64,000 nucleotides of DNA from Marinobacter arenosus (GTDB taxonomy: Bacteria > Pseudomonadota > Gammaproteobacteria > Pseudomonadales > Oleiphilaceae), in the NCBI RefSeq assembly GCF_019264345.1, contig NZ_JAHVAO010000001.1, positions 1,488,001-1,552,000 on the forward strand, read 5' to 3'. Of this stretch, positions 16,536 to 25,594 are shown one piece after another. Position 1 is the first letter of the stretch; each line of letters starts with the position of its first letter. The notes beneath the pieces are model-generated. The model did no database searches, had not been told where the DNA came from, and saw nothing but the letters and a program-made list of their open reading frames with translations. The translations under genes were made by a program, and so were the position numbers.

Positions 16536-16838
16536 TTACACGATGGGGTTGTGGACGGTGACGAGTTTGGTGCCGTCCGGGAAGGTGGCTTCCACCTGCA
16601 CTTCGTCGACCATCTCGGCGATGCCGTCCATCACGTCGTCGCGGGTGAGGATTTCGGTGCCGGCGGTCATGAGTTCGGCCACGGTGCGCCCTTCCCTCGC
16701 CCCTTCCATGATTTCGGCGCTGATGAGGGCGACGGCTTCGGGGTAGTTGAGTTTCAATCCCTTGGCTTTGCGACGTTCGGCCAGCAGGGCTGCGGTGAAC
16801 AGCAGCAGTTTGTCTTTGTCTCTGGGCGTTAATTCCAT
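16536..16838 (-). CDS. ureA: Urease gamma subunit UreA
   Basis: 100 residues, full family length. [23 protein letters not shown] at the N-terminus, [22 protein letters not shown] in the middle and [11 protein letters not shown] at the end are diagnostic. Separate ureA and ureB genes are the usual proteobacterial state. Confidence 0.97.
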   Translation of the reverse strand: MELTPRDKDKLLLFTAALLAERRKAKGLKLNYPEAVALISAEIMEGAREGRTVAELMTAGTEILTRDDVMDGIAEMVDEVQVEATFPDGTKLVTVHNPIV

Positions 16839-16867
16839 CAGTTATCGCTCCGTTAATCGCATATCGT

Positions 16868-17764
16868 TCAGGTCAGCCAGATTCTTGGAACGCTGGCAGG
16901 CTGGCCGGTGAGTCTTGGTCTGAGCAGTTCCCAGGCTTGCTGGCATATCGCCCAGGCTTCGTTGCGTTCCTGCCCCAGATAGCGCAGCAGCACCACGCCC
17001 CGGCGGCGGGTGACCGCCCAGCGGTGGTTGGCGGGCAGGGTTTCCCGGAGTTCGTCGATGGCGGCGGCTTCGTCGTCCAGGCCGACGACCCACAAGGTGG
17101 CCTGGACGGTGGCGCCGCCCTGGCCCCAGTGGCCTTTGAATCTCGGGTGGTTCGGGTCCATGGGTTGGCGTTCCAGCCACAGGGGACGGCCGTCCATAAG
17201 CAGGCGGAATTTCTGTTCCAGGTGGCCGGAGACGAACGGCAGTTGGCTGGCCGGGCGACCGAGGGCAAGGATTTCCCAGCCGATGCATTGGGCGCCGGTG
17301 GCCAGTTCGATGGTGGTGCTCTGTTCACCCCGGGAGCCGTCGAAGGCGAGGGTTTCCTGGGGCAGGTATTCGAGGGTGCCGCCCTTCTCCACAGTCAAGT
17401 GGGTGTGCTGGGCCCAGGCGACGCCGTGGCTGTCGGCCTTGTAGAGTTTGGCGGCGGCCGGGGTCGTCAGCAGGGTGTGGGCACCCTCGCCGACCCGGGC
17501 CTGGATGCTCAGGGCATCGCCGCTGACCAGCCCACCGGGCGGGTGCAGCAGGTACACGTGGCAGCAGCCGTTGCGACCTTCCGGGTAGAACGGGCGCTGG
17601 ACCCGCAGCGGGCCCTGATGACGCACATGGGTCATGCGGGTGGCGGTGTTGTCGCCATCCGGTCGGGCGTCGAAGCCCAGGGAGATCGACGCCGCCCAGC
17701 GCCGGCCTTCGTCGAAGCGATGGCCGGAGTCGTTGGCGGCAGGCAAAGGCTGAAAGACCGTCAT
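16868..17764 (-). CDS. ureD: Urease accessory protein UreD
   Basis: 298 residues from ATG 17764, its start overlapping the stop of urtE by three bases. UreD/UreH features: LQRPFYPEG-like segment (QRPFYPEGRNGCCHVYLLHPPGG is conserved in spirit), TTPAAAKLYKAD and a beta-rich fold with an arginine-rich C-terminal half. It binds apo-urease first and conducts nickel through its tunnel with UreF and UreG. The tight coupling to urtE joins urea uptake and urease in one transcript. Confidence 0.94.
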   Translation of the reverse strand: MTVFQPLPAANDSGHRFDEGRRWAASISLGFDARPDGDNTATRMTHVRHQGPLRVQRPFYPEGRNGCCHVYLLHPPGGLVSGDALSIQARVGEGAHTLLTTPAAAKLYKADSHGVAWAQHTHLTVEKGGTLEYLPQETLAFDGSRGEQSTTIELATGAQCIGWEILALGRPASQLPFVSGHLEQKFRLLMDGRPLWLERQPMDPNHPRFKGHWGQGGATVQATLWVVGLDDEAAAIDELRETLPANHRWAVTRRRGVVLLRYLGQERNEAWAICQQAWELLRPRLTGQPASVPRIWLT

Positions 17765-18462
17765 ACCGTCAGGTGTTTCTTGATCAGGTCGTCGGTCAGC
17801 TCGGCGATTTCGCCTTCGGCAACGCGGCGGCCCCGGTCGAGGATGGCGAAGCGGTCGGCGTACTTGCGGGCGAACGGGAGCTTCTGTTCCACCAGCAACA
17901 CGGTGAGGCCGTCTTCCTTGATCAGCCGCTGAATGACCTCGCCGATCTGGGCCACGATGTTGGGCTGGATGCCCTCGCCCGGCTCGTCGAGGATCAGCAG
18001 GCGCGGTTCGATCACCAGCGCCCGGCCGATGGCGAGCTGCTGTTGCTGGCCGCCGGAGAGGTCGCCCCCCCGGCGGTGGCGCATTTCTTTCAGCACCGGG
18101 AAGAGTTCGTACACCCGCTCGGGGATTTTCTTGCTGCCGTCTTTGCGCACGGCCAGGCCGGTGCGCAGGTTTTCCTCCACGGTCAGCAGCGGGAAGATCT
18201 GCCGGCCCTGGGGCACGTAGCCGATGCCGAGGCGGGAGCGATCTTCGATTTTCTTCTTGGTGAGTTCCACGTCCTGGGCGAATTCGATGGAGCCGCTTTT
18301 CACGGTTTCCTCACCCATCACACATTTCATCAAGGTGGTCTTGCCCACGCCGTTGCGGCCCATCACGCAGGTGCACTGGCCCTGGGGCACGTCCAGGTCC
18401 AGATCCCAGAGGGTGTGGCTTTCGCCGTAGAACTGGTTCAGTTTTTCGATCTTCAGCATCAC
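17761..18462 (-). CDS. urtE: Urea ABC transporter ATP-binding subunit UrtE
   Basis: 233 residues. Walker A GRNGVGKT near 35-42, Q-loop VPQGRQIFPLLTVEENL, signature LSGGQQQQLAIGRAL, Walker B LLILDEPGEGIQPN and a His-switch-like region LLVEQKLPFA. This is the LivF-type partner in the urea importer. Start overlaps urtD by four bases. Confidence 0.96.
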   Translation of the reverse strand: MMLKIEKLNQFYGESHTLWDLDLDVPQGQCTCVMGRNGVGKTTLMKCVMGEETVKSGSIEFAQDVELTKKKIEDRSRLGIGYVPQGRQIFPLLTVEENLRTGLAVRKDGSKKIPERVYELFPVLKEMRHRRGGDLSGGQQQQLAIGRALVIEPRLLILDEPGEGIQPNIVAQIGEVIQRLIKEDGLTVLLVEQKLPFARKYADRFAILDRGRRVAEGEIAELTDDLIKKHLTV

Positions 18463-19283
18463 GCCTCCTCCCCGAGATACACCTTGATCACTTCCGGGTC
18501 GTTGGAGACCTGGTCCATGGAGCCTTCCGCCAGCACGCTGCCCTGGTGCAGCACGGTGACCTTGCGGGCGATGGAGCGCACGAAGCCCATGTCATGCTCC
18601 ACCACCACCACGGACTGCTTGCCCGCGAGGCTCGTGAGCAGTTCAGCGGTGCGTTCCATTTCCTGTTCGGTCATGCCGGCCACCGGTTCGTCCACCAGCA
18701 GCAGCCGAGGCTTCTGCATCAGCAGCATGCCGATTTCCAGCCACTGCTTCTGGCCGTGGGAGAGGATGCCGGCCAGCGCATCACGCAGCTCCTTGAGACC
18801 GATCATTTCCAGCACTTCGTCGATGCGGTCCCGGTATTCCGGTTTCATAACTGCGGTCAGCGTCGGGAACACGCGCTTGTCCGCCGCCATGGCCAGTTCC
18901 AGGTTTTCGAACACGGTGAGCGCTTCGAACACCGTGGGCTTCTGGAACTTGCGGCCGATGCCGAGGGAGGCGATGTCCGGCTCGTTCAGGGTGAGCAGGT
19001 TGTGGCGGCTGCCGAACCACACCGAACCGGAGTCCGGGCGGGTCTTGCCGGTGATGATGTCCATCATGGTGGTCTTGCCCGCGCCGTTGGGGCCGATGAT
19101 GCAGCGCAGCTCGCCGTCGTCGATGGTGAGGTTGAGGTTGTTGATGGCCTTGAAGCCGTCGAAGCTCACGTTCACGTCCTCCAGGTACAGGATCGGGCCG
19201 TGGCGGACGTCCACCGGCGACTGCACCTGGGTGAGAAACTCGAACACGTGTTCCCGGTCACTCAGCTCCTGAAAAATGCTCAT
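18459..19283 (-). CDS. urtD: Urea ABC transporter ATP-binding subunit UrtD
   Basis: 274 residues. Walker A GPNGAGKTT near 63-71, signature LSHGQKQWLEIGMLL (SHGQ replaces SGGQ, as usual in UrtD/LivG), Walker B LLLVDEPVAGMT and H-loop VVVEHDMGFV. The ~30-residue leader before the first strand is typical of UrtD. ATG overlaps the end of urtC. Confidence 0.96.
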   Translation of the reverse strand: MSIFQELSDREHVFEFLTQVQSPVDVRHGPILYLEDVNVSFDGFKAINNLNLTIDDGELRCIIGPNGAGKTTMMDIITGKTRPDSGSVWFGSRHNLLTLNEPDIASLGIGRKFQKPTVFEALTVFENLELAMAADKRVFPTLTAVMKPEYRDRIDEVLEMIGLKELRDALAGILSHGQKQWLEIGMLLMQKPRLLLVDEPVAGMTEQEMERTAELLTSLAGKQSVVVVEHDMGFVRSIARKVTVLHQGSVLAEGSMDQVSNDPEVIKVYLGEEA

Positions 19284-20404
19284 GCGGTGGCCTCCTGCGC
19301 GGCGGGTGTGTCGCTGGTGTCATCGGCTTTCTTTTTACGGAACAGCAAGCCGGCGATGCCCTTGGGCAGGAACACGGTCACCAGCACGAACAGGCCGCCG
19401 AGGGCGAACAGCCAGGCATCGGGCATGATGCCGGTGAACACGGTCTTGGCGTAGTTCACCAGCAGTGCGCCGATCACCGCGCCATAGAGGGTTGCGCGGC
19501 CACCGAGGGCCACCCACACCACGATCTCGATGGAGAACAGCGGCGAGAATTCGCTGGGGTTAATGATGCCCACCTGGGGCACGTAGAGCGCACCGGCCAC
19601 GCCGGCGAGCATGGCGGAGACCACGAACACGAACAGCTGCACCCGTTCCACCCGGTAGCCCAGGAAGCGGGTACGGGCCTCGGCATCGCGGCAGGCGACG
19701 CTTACCCGGCCGAGCTTGCTGGTGACGATGCCGCGGCAGACCACGTAGCCGATGGCCAGGGCGATGCCGGTGGCAATGAACAGGCCGAGGCGGGTGGCGT
19801 CGGTGCGCAGGTCAAAGCCGAGGATGTCCTTGAAATCGGTCAGGCCGTTGTTGCCGCCAAAGCCCATCTCGTTGCGGAAGAACGCCAGCATCAGCGCAAA
19901 GGTGAGCGCCTGGGTGATGATGGAGAGGTACACCCCGGTCACCCGCGAGCGGAAGGCCAGGAAGCCGAACACCAGGGCGAGGAGGCCCGGGGCCAGCAGC
20001 ACCATCACGAAGGCAAACCAGGCCATGTCGAAGCCGTGCCAGTACCAGGGTAATTCCTGCCAGTTCAGGAACACCATGAAGTCCGGCAGGATCGGATCGC
20101 CGTAGACCCCGCGATCACCAATCTGGCGCATCAGGTACATGCCCATGGCGTAACCGCCTAGGGCAAAGAAGGCGCCGTGGCCGAGGCTGAGGATACCGAG
20201 GTAACCCCAGACCAGGTCCACCGCCACCGCCAGCAGGGCGTAACACAGGTATTTACCCAGCAGGGTGACGGTGTAGGAGCTGACATAGAGCGCGCTGTCC
20301 TGCGGCATGAACACGTGCAGCGCGCTGACGACAACCAGGGCGGTGAACAGCACGCCGAGGAAAATCTGAGTGGACCGTTCCTGCAAGGGTCTTGTTAACC
20401 ACAT
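19280..20404 (-). CDS. urtC: Urea ABC transporter permease UrtC
   Basis: 374 residues with about nine to ten hydrophobic segments of LivM type. The N-terminal SYTVTLLGKYLCYALLAVAVD and the conserved GYLGILSLGHGAFFALGGYAMG, the cytoplasmic EAA-like loop (CRDAEARTRFLGYRVERVQL) and the final GIAGLLF are characteristic. It forms the membrane channel with UrtB. Confidence 0.96.
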   Translation of the reverse strand: MWLTRPLQERSTQIFLGVLFTALVVVSALHVFMPQDSALYVSSYTVTLLGKYLCYALLAVAVDLVWGYLGILSLGHGAFFALGGYAMGMYLMRQIGDRGVYGDPILPDFMVFLNWQELPWYWHGFDMAWFAFVMVLLAPGLLALVFGFLAFRSRVTGVYLSIITQALTFALMLAFFRNEMGFGGNNGLTDFKDILGFDLRTDATRLGLFIATGIALAIGYVVCRGIVTSKLGRVSVACRDAEARTRFLGYRVERVQLFVFVVSAMLAGVAGALYVPQVGIINPSEFSPLFSIEIVVWVALGGRATLYGAVIGALLVNYAKTVFTGIMPDAWLFALGGLFVLVTVFLPKGIAGLLFRKKKADDTSDTPAAQEATA

Positions 20405-20407
20405 ACC

Positions 20408-22012
20408 TCAACCCTCCGCGGCTCGGCCTTTCTGGGGGAAGAGCCCCTTCGGCCGTTTCTGGATGAACAGGATGATCAGTACCAGCACCAGGATCTTGGC
20501 GAGCACGGCGCCGGCCCAGGGTTCCAGAAGCTGGTTGATGGTGCCCAGGGACAGGCCCGCCAGCAGGGTGCCCCAGAGGTTACCGACACCGCCGAACACC
20601 ACCACCATGAACGAATCGATGATGTAGCTCTGGCCCAGGTTGGGGCCGACGTTGGTGATCTGGGACAGCGCGACACCGGCCAGGCCGGCCACACCGGAGC
20701 CCAGGCCGAAGGTCAGGATGTCCACCTTGGTGGCCTTGATGCCCATGGAGCGGGCCATGGCCCGGTTCTGGGTGACGGCGCGCACTTCCAGGCCCAGACG
20801 GGTCTTGCGCATGATCAGCATCAGGCCGGCGAATACCACCAGGGCAAAGCCGATCACGTACATGCGGTTAAGCGTCAGGGAGAGTGCCTCGTTGATCATC
20901 ACCGAACCGCTCATCCAGTCCGGGGTGATCACGGTGCGGTTCAGGGGCGATATCACCGTGCGCACCAGTTGTTGCAGGATCAGGCTGACGCCGAAGGTGG
21001 CCAGCAGGGTTTCCAGCGGGCGGCCCTTGAGGTGCTGGATCACGCTTCGCTCGATGGCGATGCCGGCCAGCGCCGCCACCAGGAATCCGGCGGGAATGGA
21101 CAGCACCAGCGCCAGTCCGGGCTGGCCCGGCAGCAGTTGCTGCATGCCCCAGGTGGTGTAGGCACCGAGCATGATCAGCTCGCCGTGGGCCATGTTGATC
21201 ACGCCCATCACGCCGAAGGTGATGGCCAGGCCGATGGCGGCCAGCACCAGTACCGAGCCGAGGGAGAGCCCAAAGTAGAGGGTCTCGGCGGCGCGGTTCA
21301 GTTTCAGTTTCTGTTCGATGCTTTTCATCGCGGTTTGCGCGGCGGAGACCAGCTGCGAGTTGTCGCTGCGCATGGCCTGCTGCAGGGCGGCCCGGGCCTC
21401 GGAGTTGAGGCTGCCGGAGAGGGTGGCCACGGCGGCCACATCGCCCTGCTCTTCCACGCGGTAAATGGCCAGGGCTTCGGTGAGTGCCTCGGAAACCGAT
21501 GCGCTCTCTTCGGCGTCGATCAGTTCCGGCAGGCGCTCGGCCAGGGTGCCATCCACGCTGCCTTTGAGGGCGCGGGCGGCGGATAAACGGTTGTCCTCAT
21601 CGGGACTCTTGAGGTCGATCACCGACAGGATGCCTTCCAGCTCGTTACGCAGGGCGTTGTTGACGCGGATGGTGTCGATGTCGCGGCGGGAGATTTCGCC
21701 GAGGTTTTCGCCGGTGAGCGCGCTTTCCACGGTCCAGTCGCGGCCCCGGTTTTCCAGCACGATGATGAATTGTCCGCTGGATTCGATGCGGCCCAGTTTG
21801 TTGCTGGCGAAGGCTTCAAGCCAGCCGCGGGCACGTTCGTCGCCACTGCCGGCGATGCGGTTAACGACGTCTTTTTTTTCCTTGAAGGAAGATTCCGCCA
21901 GGGCGGTGAGCAGTTGCTGCGCTTCCGTGTCTTCCACCTGGGCCTGCGTGAGGGCGGGCCAGAGCAGAAAACAGACGACCAGAAGCGGGCTGAGCGATCG
22001 GATGATGCCCAT
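20408..22012 (-). CDS. urtB: Urea ABC transporter permease UrtB
   Basis: 534 residues, with a signal peptide (MGIIRSLSPLLVVCFLLWPALTQAQ, cut near 25) and a ~200-residue helical extracytoplasmic domain before the LivH-type permease, which starts near 240 (LYFGLSLGSVLVLAAIGLAI). This long N-terminal domain is seen in many UrtB proteins and is not a fusion artefact. The GVMGVINMAHGELIMLGAY segment is the permease signature. urtC starts three bases after its stop. Confidence 0.95.
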   Translation of the reverse strand: MGIIRSLSPLLVVCFLLWPALTQAQVEDTEAQQLLTALAESSFKEKKDVVNRIAGSGDERARGWLEAFASNKLGRIESSGQFIIVLENRGRDWTVESALTGENLGEISRRDIDTIRVNNALRNELEGILSVIDLKSPDEDNRLSAARALKGSVDGTLAERLPELIDAEESASVSEALTEALAIYRVEEQGDVAAVATLSGSLNSEARAALQQAMRSDNSQLVSAAQTAMKSIEQKLKLNRAAETLYFGLSLGSVLVLAAIGLAITFGVMGVINMAHGELIMLGAYTTWGMQQLLPGQPGLALVLSIPAGFLVAALAGIAIERSVIQHLKGRPLETLLATFGVSLILQQLVRTVISPLNRTVITPDWMSGSVMINEALSLTLNRMYVIGFALVVFAGLMLIMRKTRLGLEVRAVTQNRAMARSMGIKATKVDILTFGLGSGVAGLAGVALSQITNVGPNLGQSYIIDSFMVVVFGGVGNLWGTLLAGLSLGTINQLLEPWAGAVLAKILVLVLIILFIQKRPKGLFPQKGRAAEG

Positions 22013-22055
22013 GGTTGCGTCCTGTCCTTGAAAATAGGTGTGTTGCCAGGTGAAG

Positions 22056-22082
22056 GCGGGCGGGGAGTGTTTCCCCGCCCGC
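22056..22082 (-). promoter_or_regulatory. GC-rich hairpin between urtA and urtB
   Basis: GCGGGCGGGGA (22056-22066) and TCCCCGCCCGC (22072-22082) form an 11-base-pair stem with a 5-base loop. No T-run follows on the minus strand. It lies between the binding-protein gene and the permease genes, the usual place for a hairpin that shields the urtA message and lowers downstream expression. Confidence 0.7.
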
Positions 22083-22097
22083 AGGCTCAGTCAGCCC

Positions 22098-23396
22098 TTA
22101 CTGGGAAGCAACGTCAGCCTTGCCGCCACAGGTGCCGGAAACCACGTTGAAGTTTCCGCAGAACAGCGGCTTGCGCCAGTCACTGATCAGGTCCTTGGAA
22201 CCCGGCAGGAAGTCAGACCAGGCATCGCCCGCCACGGTGGACGGCGTTTCCCAGACGACGGAGAACTGGCCGTTGTCCTGGATCTCGCCGATCAGCACCG
22301 GCTTGGTGATGTGGTGGTTCGGCATCATGGTGGCGTAGCCGCCGGTGAGGTTGGGCACGCTCACGCCGATGATGGCGTCTTTCACGGCGTCCACATCCAC
22401 GGTGCCGGCTTTCTTGACCGCCTCGATGTACATGTTGAAGCCGATGTAGTGCGCTTCCATCGGATCGTTGGTGACCGCGTCTTCCTGGCCGGTGTACTCA
22501 ACCCAGGCGTCGATGAAGTCGTAGTTGGCGTCGGAATCCACGCTCATGAAGTAGTTCCAGGCCGCCAGGTGGCCGACCAGAGGACCGGTGTCGATACCGG
22601 ACAGCTCCTGCTCGCCCACGGAGAAGGCGACAACCGGGATGTCGGCGGCGTCGATGCCCTGGTTACCCAGCTCGCGGTAGAACGGCACGTTGGCGTCACC
22701 GTTGATGGTGGAGACCACGGCGGTCTTCTTGCCGGCGCTGCCGAACTTCTTGATGTCGGAAACAATGGACTGCCAGTTGGAGTGACCGAACGGCGTGTAG
22801 TTGATCATGATGTCGTCCGCGGCCACGCCCTTGTCCTTGAGGTAGGTCTCGAGGATCTTGTTGGTGGTGCGCGGGTAGACGTAGTCGGTACCGGCCAGCA
22901 CCCAGCGCTCAACGCCGATGTCGTTCATCAGGTAATCCACGGCGGGGATGGCCTGCTGGTTGGGCGCGGCACCGGTGTAGAAGACGTTTTCGGAGGATTC
23001 CTCACCCTCGTACTGCACCGGGTAAAACAGAAGGCCGTTGAGCTCTTCCACCACCGGCAGTACGGACTTGCGGGACACCGAGGTCCAGTTACCGAAGATC
23101 ACGTCCACTTTTTCTTTCGCCAGCAGCTCACGGGCTTTCTCGGCGAACAGCGGCCAGTTGGACGCCGGATCAACCACCACCGGCTCAAGCTGACGACCCA
23201 GCACGCCGCCGGCTTCGTTCTGTTTTTCGATCAGCATCAGCATGGTGTCTTTCAGGGTGGACTCACTGATGGCCATGGTGCCGGACAGGGAATGCAGGAT
23301 ACCAACCTTGATGGGATCTTCCGCAGCGACGGAATTGAAGGAGATGGAAAGCGCCAGTGCAGAGAGTCCCAGTTTCACGTGTTTTTTGATGCTCAT
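22098..23396 (-). CDS. urtA: Urea ABC transporter substrate-binding protein UrtA
   Basis: 432 residues from ATG 23396 (MSIKKHVKLGL). The signal peptide ends near FNSVAA, with the mature protein starting EDPIKVGILHSLSGTMA. Family markers are AISESTLKDTMLMLIEKQNEAGGVLGRQLEPVV (in part), FGNWTSVSRKSVLPV, PVQYEGEESS and NYFMS. It is a periplasmic type I binding protein for urea (or short amides) and the first gene of the operon. Confidence 0.95.
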   Translation of the reverse strand: MSIKKHVKLGLSALALSISFNSVAAEDPIKVGILHSLSGTMAISESTLKDTMLMLIEKQNEAGGVLGRQLEPVVVDPASNWPLFAEKARELLAKEKVDVIFGNWTSVSRKSVLPVVEELNGLLFYPVQYEGEESSENVFYTGAAPNQQAIPAVDYLMNDIGVERWVLAGTDYVYPRTTNKILETYLKDKGVAADDIMINYTPFGHSNWQSIVSDIKKFGSAGKKTAVVSTINGDANVPFYRELGNQGIDAADIPVVAFSVGEQELSGIDTGPLVGHLAAWNYFMSVDSDANYDFIDAWVEYTGQEDAVTNDPMEAHYIGFNMYIEAVKKAGTVDVDAVKDAIIGVSVPNLTGGYATMMPNHHITKPVLIGEIQDNGQFSVVWETPSTVAGDAWSDFLPGSKDLISDWRKPLFCGNFNVVSGTCGGKADVASQ

Positions 23397-23510
23397 GTTG
23401 TGCGTCCTTTTTTTGGTTTGGGGTATGCAGTTCGTCATAAAACCCGACAGAACCTCTGCATCTGCTGTTCCACATTTCACCAATACCTAGCCAAAACAGG
23501 CACTTATCTA

Positions 23511-23519
23511 GTATACAAG
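23511..23519. promoter_or_regulatory. Candidate GntR operator in front of urtA
   Basis: GTATACAAG, built on the palindrome GTATAC and about 115 bases upstream of urtA. The same nine bases recur at 23712-23720 in front of the divergent allophanate hydrolase gene. FadR-type GntR proteins often bind short palindromes of this kind, and a gene for one (29279) ends the plus-strand operon. The link is inferred. Confidence 0.45.
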
Positions 23520-23583
23520 CGATCAAACTGGCCCGGACCCTTTGATATCCCTGCATCGGAGCGCCCTGGAACGGCTCATTTCT

Positions 23584-23597
23584 GGTGCGCTCGCACC
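23584..23597. promoter_or_regulatory. Palindrome of unknown use in the urea intergenic region
   Basis: GGTGCG CT CGCACC, a perfect 6+6 inverted repeat, 90-100 bases upstream of the sigma-54 promoter. Its half-sites face the opposite way to the NtrC consensus, so I do not call it an NtrC site. Confidence 0.35.
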
Positions 23598-23685
23598 GGC
23601 TTTGGGCAACACCAAAAATAAGGGGCTTTCACCAAAAAACTTTAACCCTTTGTTTTTTATATTTTTATAAAGAAAAACCGGCAAA

Positions 23686-23701
23686 TGGCACAGGCATTGC
23701 C
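23686..23701 (+). promoter_or_regulatory. Sigma-54 promoter of the urea carboxylase operon
   Basis: TGGCACAGGCATTGCC matches the -24/-12 consensus TGGCAC-N5-TTGC at every fixed position. Transcription would begin near 23713, about 30 bases before the start codon at 23745. This implies RpoN with an NtrC-type activator, that is, induction by nitrogen limitation. Confidence 0.8.
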
Positions 23702-23710
23702 ATTCCACAT

Positions 23711-23720
23711 GTATACAAGT
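23711..23720. promoter_or_regulatory. Candidate GntR operator at the start site of the allophanate hydrolase gene
   Basis: TGTATACAAG sits right at the predicted transcription start of the sigma-54 promoter, a good place for a repressor. It shares GTATACAAG with 23511-23519. Confidence 0.45.
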
Positions 23721-23744
23721 TGATAACGCACATGAGGACGACCA

Positions 23745-25580
23745 ATGCCTTCAACTCTCGGATGGACCATCAAGGACTGGCAGAACGCCTATAAAGAAGG
23801 CGCCACGCCCGAGTCATTGCTGGGTGAGCTGCTGACGGGGCTGGATACCGAGGATACCGCCTGGATTTCGCTGCTCGATGGCGACGGCCTCGCCAGCGCC
23901 CTCGCCGAACTGGCGAAGACCCTGGACGCCGCCGGCGGCGACAGAAGTGCCCTGCCACTCTATGGCATCCCGTTCGCGGCAAAAGACAACATCGACGCCG
24001 TTGGCTTTGATACGACGGCGGGCTGCCCCGCCTTTGCCTACTCCCCCGCGCGGGACGCCACCACGATTGCCCGACTGAAAGCCGCCGGCGCGGTGGTGAT
24101 CGGCAAGACCAACCTGGACCAGTTCGCCACCGGGCTCGTCGGCACCCGCTCCCCGTACGGTGCGGTGCCAAACAGCTTCAAGCCGGACGTGGTGAGCGGT
24201 GGCTCCAGCTCCGGGTCTGCCTCGGTGGTGGCGCGCGGCCTGGTGCCGTTCTCATTGGGTACCGATACCGCCGGCTCCGGCCGGGTGCCGGCCGGGCTGA
24301 ACAATCTGGTCGGGCTGAAGCCCACCCGGGGGATGTTCAGCATTCGCGGCGTCGTGCCCGCCTGTCGTTCGCTCGATTGCGTGTCCATCTTTGCGCTCAC
24401 CGTGAACGATGCCGGGCTGGTGTCGGAGGCCATGGCCGGTTTCGACGCCGCCGATGCCTTCTCCCGCAAGGCGCCCTACGCCCTGCCCCTGGACGGCCCT
24501 GCCCTGCGCCGGCCGGGCCCGGTCAAACGGCTGGCGATTCCGGAGCACCCTGAATGGTTTGGTGACCAGCAGGCCGAGGCCGCCTGGAACACCGCCATCA
24601 GCCAGTGGCGTCAGCAGGATGTCGAGCTGATTCCGATGGATTTCAGCCCCCTGCTGGAGCTGGCCGCGCTGCTTTATGAGGGCCCCTGGGTGGCCGAACG
24701 CTATGCCGCGGTAGAGACCTTCCGGGCCAGCCATGGCGACGAGATGAACCCGGTGGTCCGGGGCATCATCGACAGTGCGAGCAACTTCAGCGCCACCGAC
24801 ACCTTCAAGGCTCAGTACCGCAAGGAAGAGCTGCAGCGCCAGATTGATGCACGGTTGGTGGATGTGGATGCCCTGCTGGTGCCCACGGCGCCCACCGCTC
24901 CCACCATTGCGGCCGTGAACGCGGACCCGGTCACCCTGAACAGCCAGCTCGGCACCTACACCAACTTCGTGAACCTGGCGGACATGAGTGCGCTGGCCAT
25001 TCCCGCCGGTTTCCGGGACGACGGCCTGCCATTCGGCGTGACCCTGATCAGCGGTGCCTGGAAAGACACCGAACTGCAACACCTGGCCTGCCAGTGGCTG
25101 AACGCCCACCCCACCCCTCTGGGCGCCACCGATAAGGTCCGCCCGGAAGACGCCCCCGGCGCGGCCATCTCCACGCCAACCATCCAGGTCGCGGTGGTGG
25201 GCGCCCACCTGAGTGGCATGCCCCTGAATACCCAGCTCACGGAGCGTTTTTCCGTACTGCAGGAGCAAACCACCACCTCCGCCAACTACCGGCTCTACGC
25301 CCTGCCCAACACCACACCACCCAAGCCGGGACTGAAACGGGTGGCCGCCAGCGAGGGCGAGGAGATCATTGTGGAGGTCTGGGAAATGCCCGCCTCTGCC
25401 TTCGGCTCCTTCGTGGACCTGATCCCTGCCCCGCTGGGCATCGGCAACGTGGAACTGGCAGACGGCCGCTGGGTGAACGGTTTTATCTGTGAAGGCTACG
25501 GCTTCGACGGCGCCCGGGACGTGACCGAGTTCGGCGGCTGGCGCGCCTACATCACCGCCCTGAAATCCGGAAAGGCATAA
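23745..25580 (+). CDS. atzF: Allophanate hydrolase
   Basis: 611 residues from ATG 23745, preceded by GAGGAC. An amidase-signature domain occupies the first ~450 residues with the Ser-cisSer-Lys triad Lys80 (FAAKDN), Ser154 (SGGSSSGSAS) and Ser178 (DTAGSGR). A C-terminal domain of about 130 residues (from ~480) matches the AtzF/DUR1,2 type that decarboxylates the intermediate. It converts allophanate to ammonia and CO2 and is the second half of the urea amidolyase pathway; the first half is encoded 14 bases downstream. Confidence 0.95.
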   Translation: MPSTLGWTIKDWQNAYKEGATPESLLGELLTGLDTEDTAWISLLDGDGLASALAELAKTLDAAGGDRSALPLYGIPFAAKDNIDAVGFDTTAGCPAFAYSPARDATTIARLKAAGAVVIGKTNLDQFATGLVGTRSPYGAVPNSFKPDVVSGGSSSGSASVVARGLVPFSLGTDTAGSGRVPAGLNNLVGLKPTRGMFSIRGVVPACRSLDCVSIFALTVNDAGLVSEAMAGFDAADAFSRKAPYALPLDGPALRRPGPVKRLAIPEHPEWFGDQQAEAAWNTAISQWRQQDVELIPMDFSPLLELAALLYEGPWVAERYAAVETFRASHGDEMNPVVRGIIDSASNFSATDTFKAQYRKEELQRQIDARLVDVDALLVPTAPTAPTIAAVNADPVTLNSQLGTYTNFVNLADMSALAIPAGFRDDGLPFGVTLISGAWKDTELQHLACQWLNAHPTPLGATDKVRPEDAPGAAISTPTIQVAVVGAHLSGMPLNTQLTERFSVLQEQTTTSANYRLYALPNTTPPKPGLKRVAASEGEEIIVEVWEMPASAFGSFVDLIPAPLGIGNVELADGRWVNGFICEGYGFDGARDVTEFGGWRAYITALKSGKA

Positions 25581-25594
25581 GGAGAGCCGCCATC

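Noticed and set aside
23584-23597. NtrC site in the urea intergenic region
   Set aside because: The palindrome GGTGCG-CT-CGCACC has half-sites in the opposite order and too short a spacing for NtrC.
23521-23744. Guanidine riboswitch, with the carboxylase as a guanidine enzyme
   Set aside because: No ykkC-type conserved segments were seen and no CgdAB (DUF1989) genes accompany the operon.
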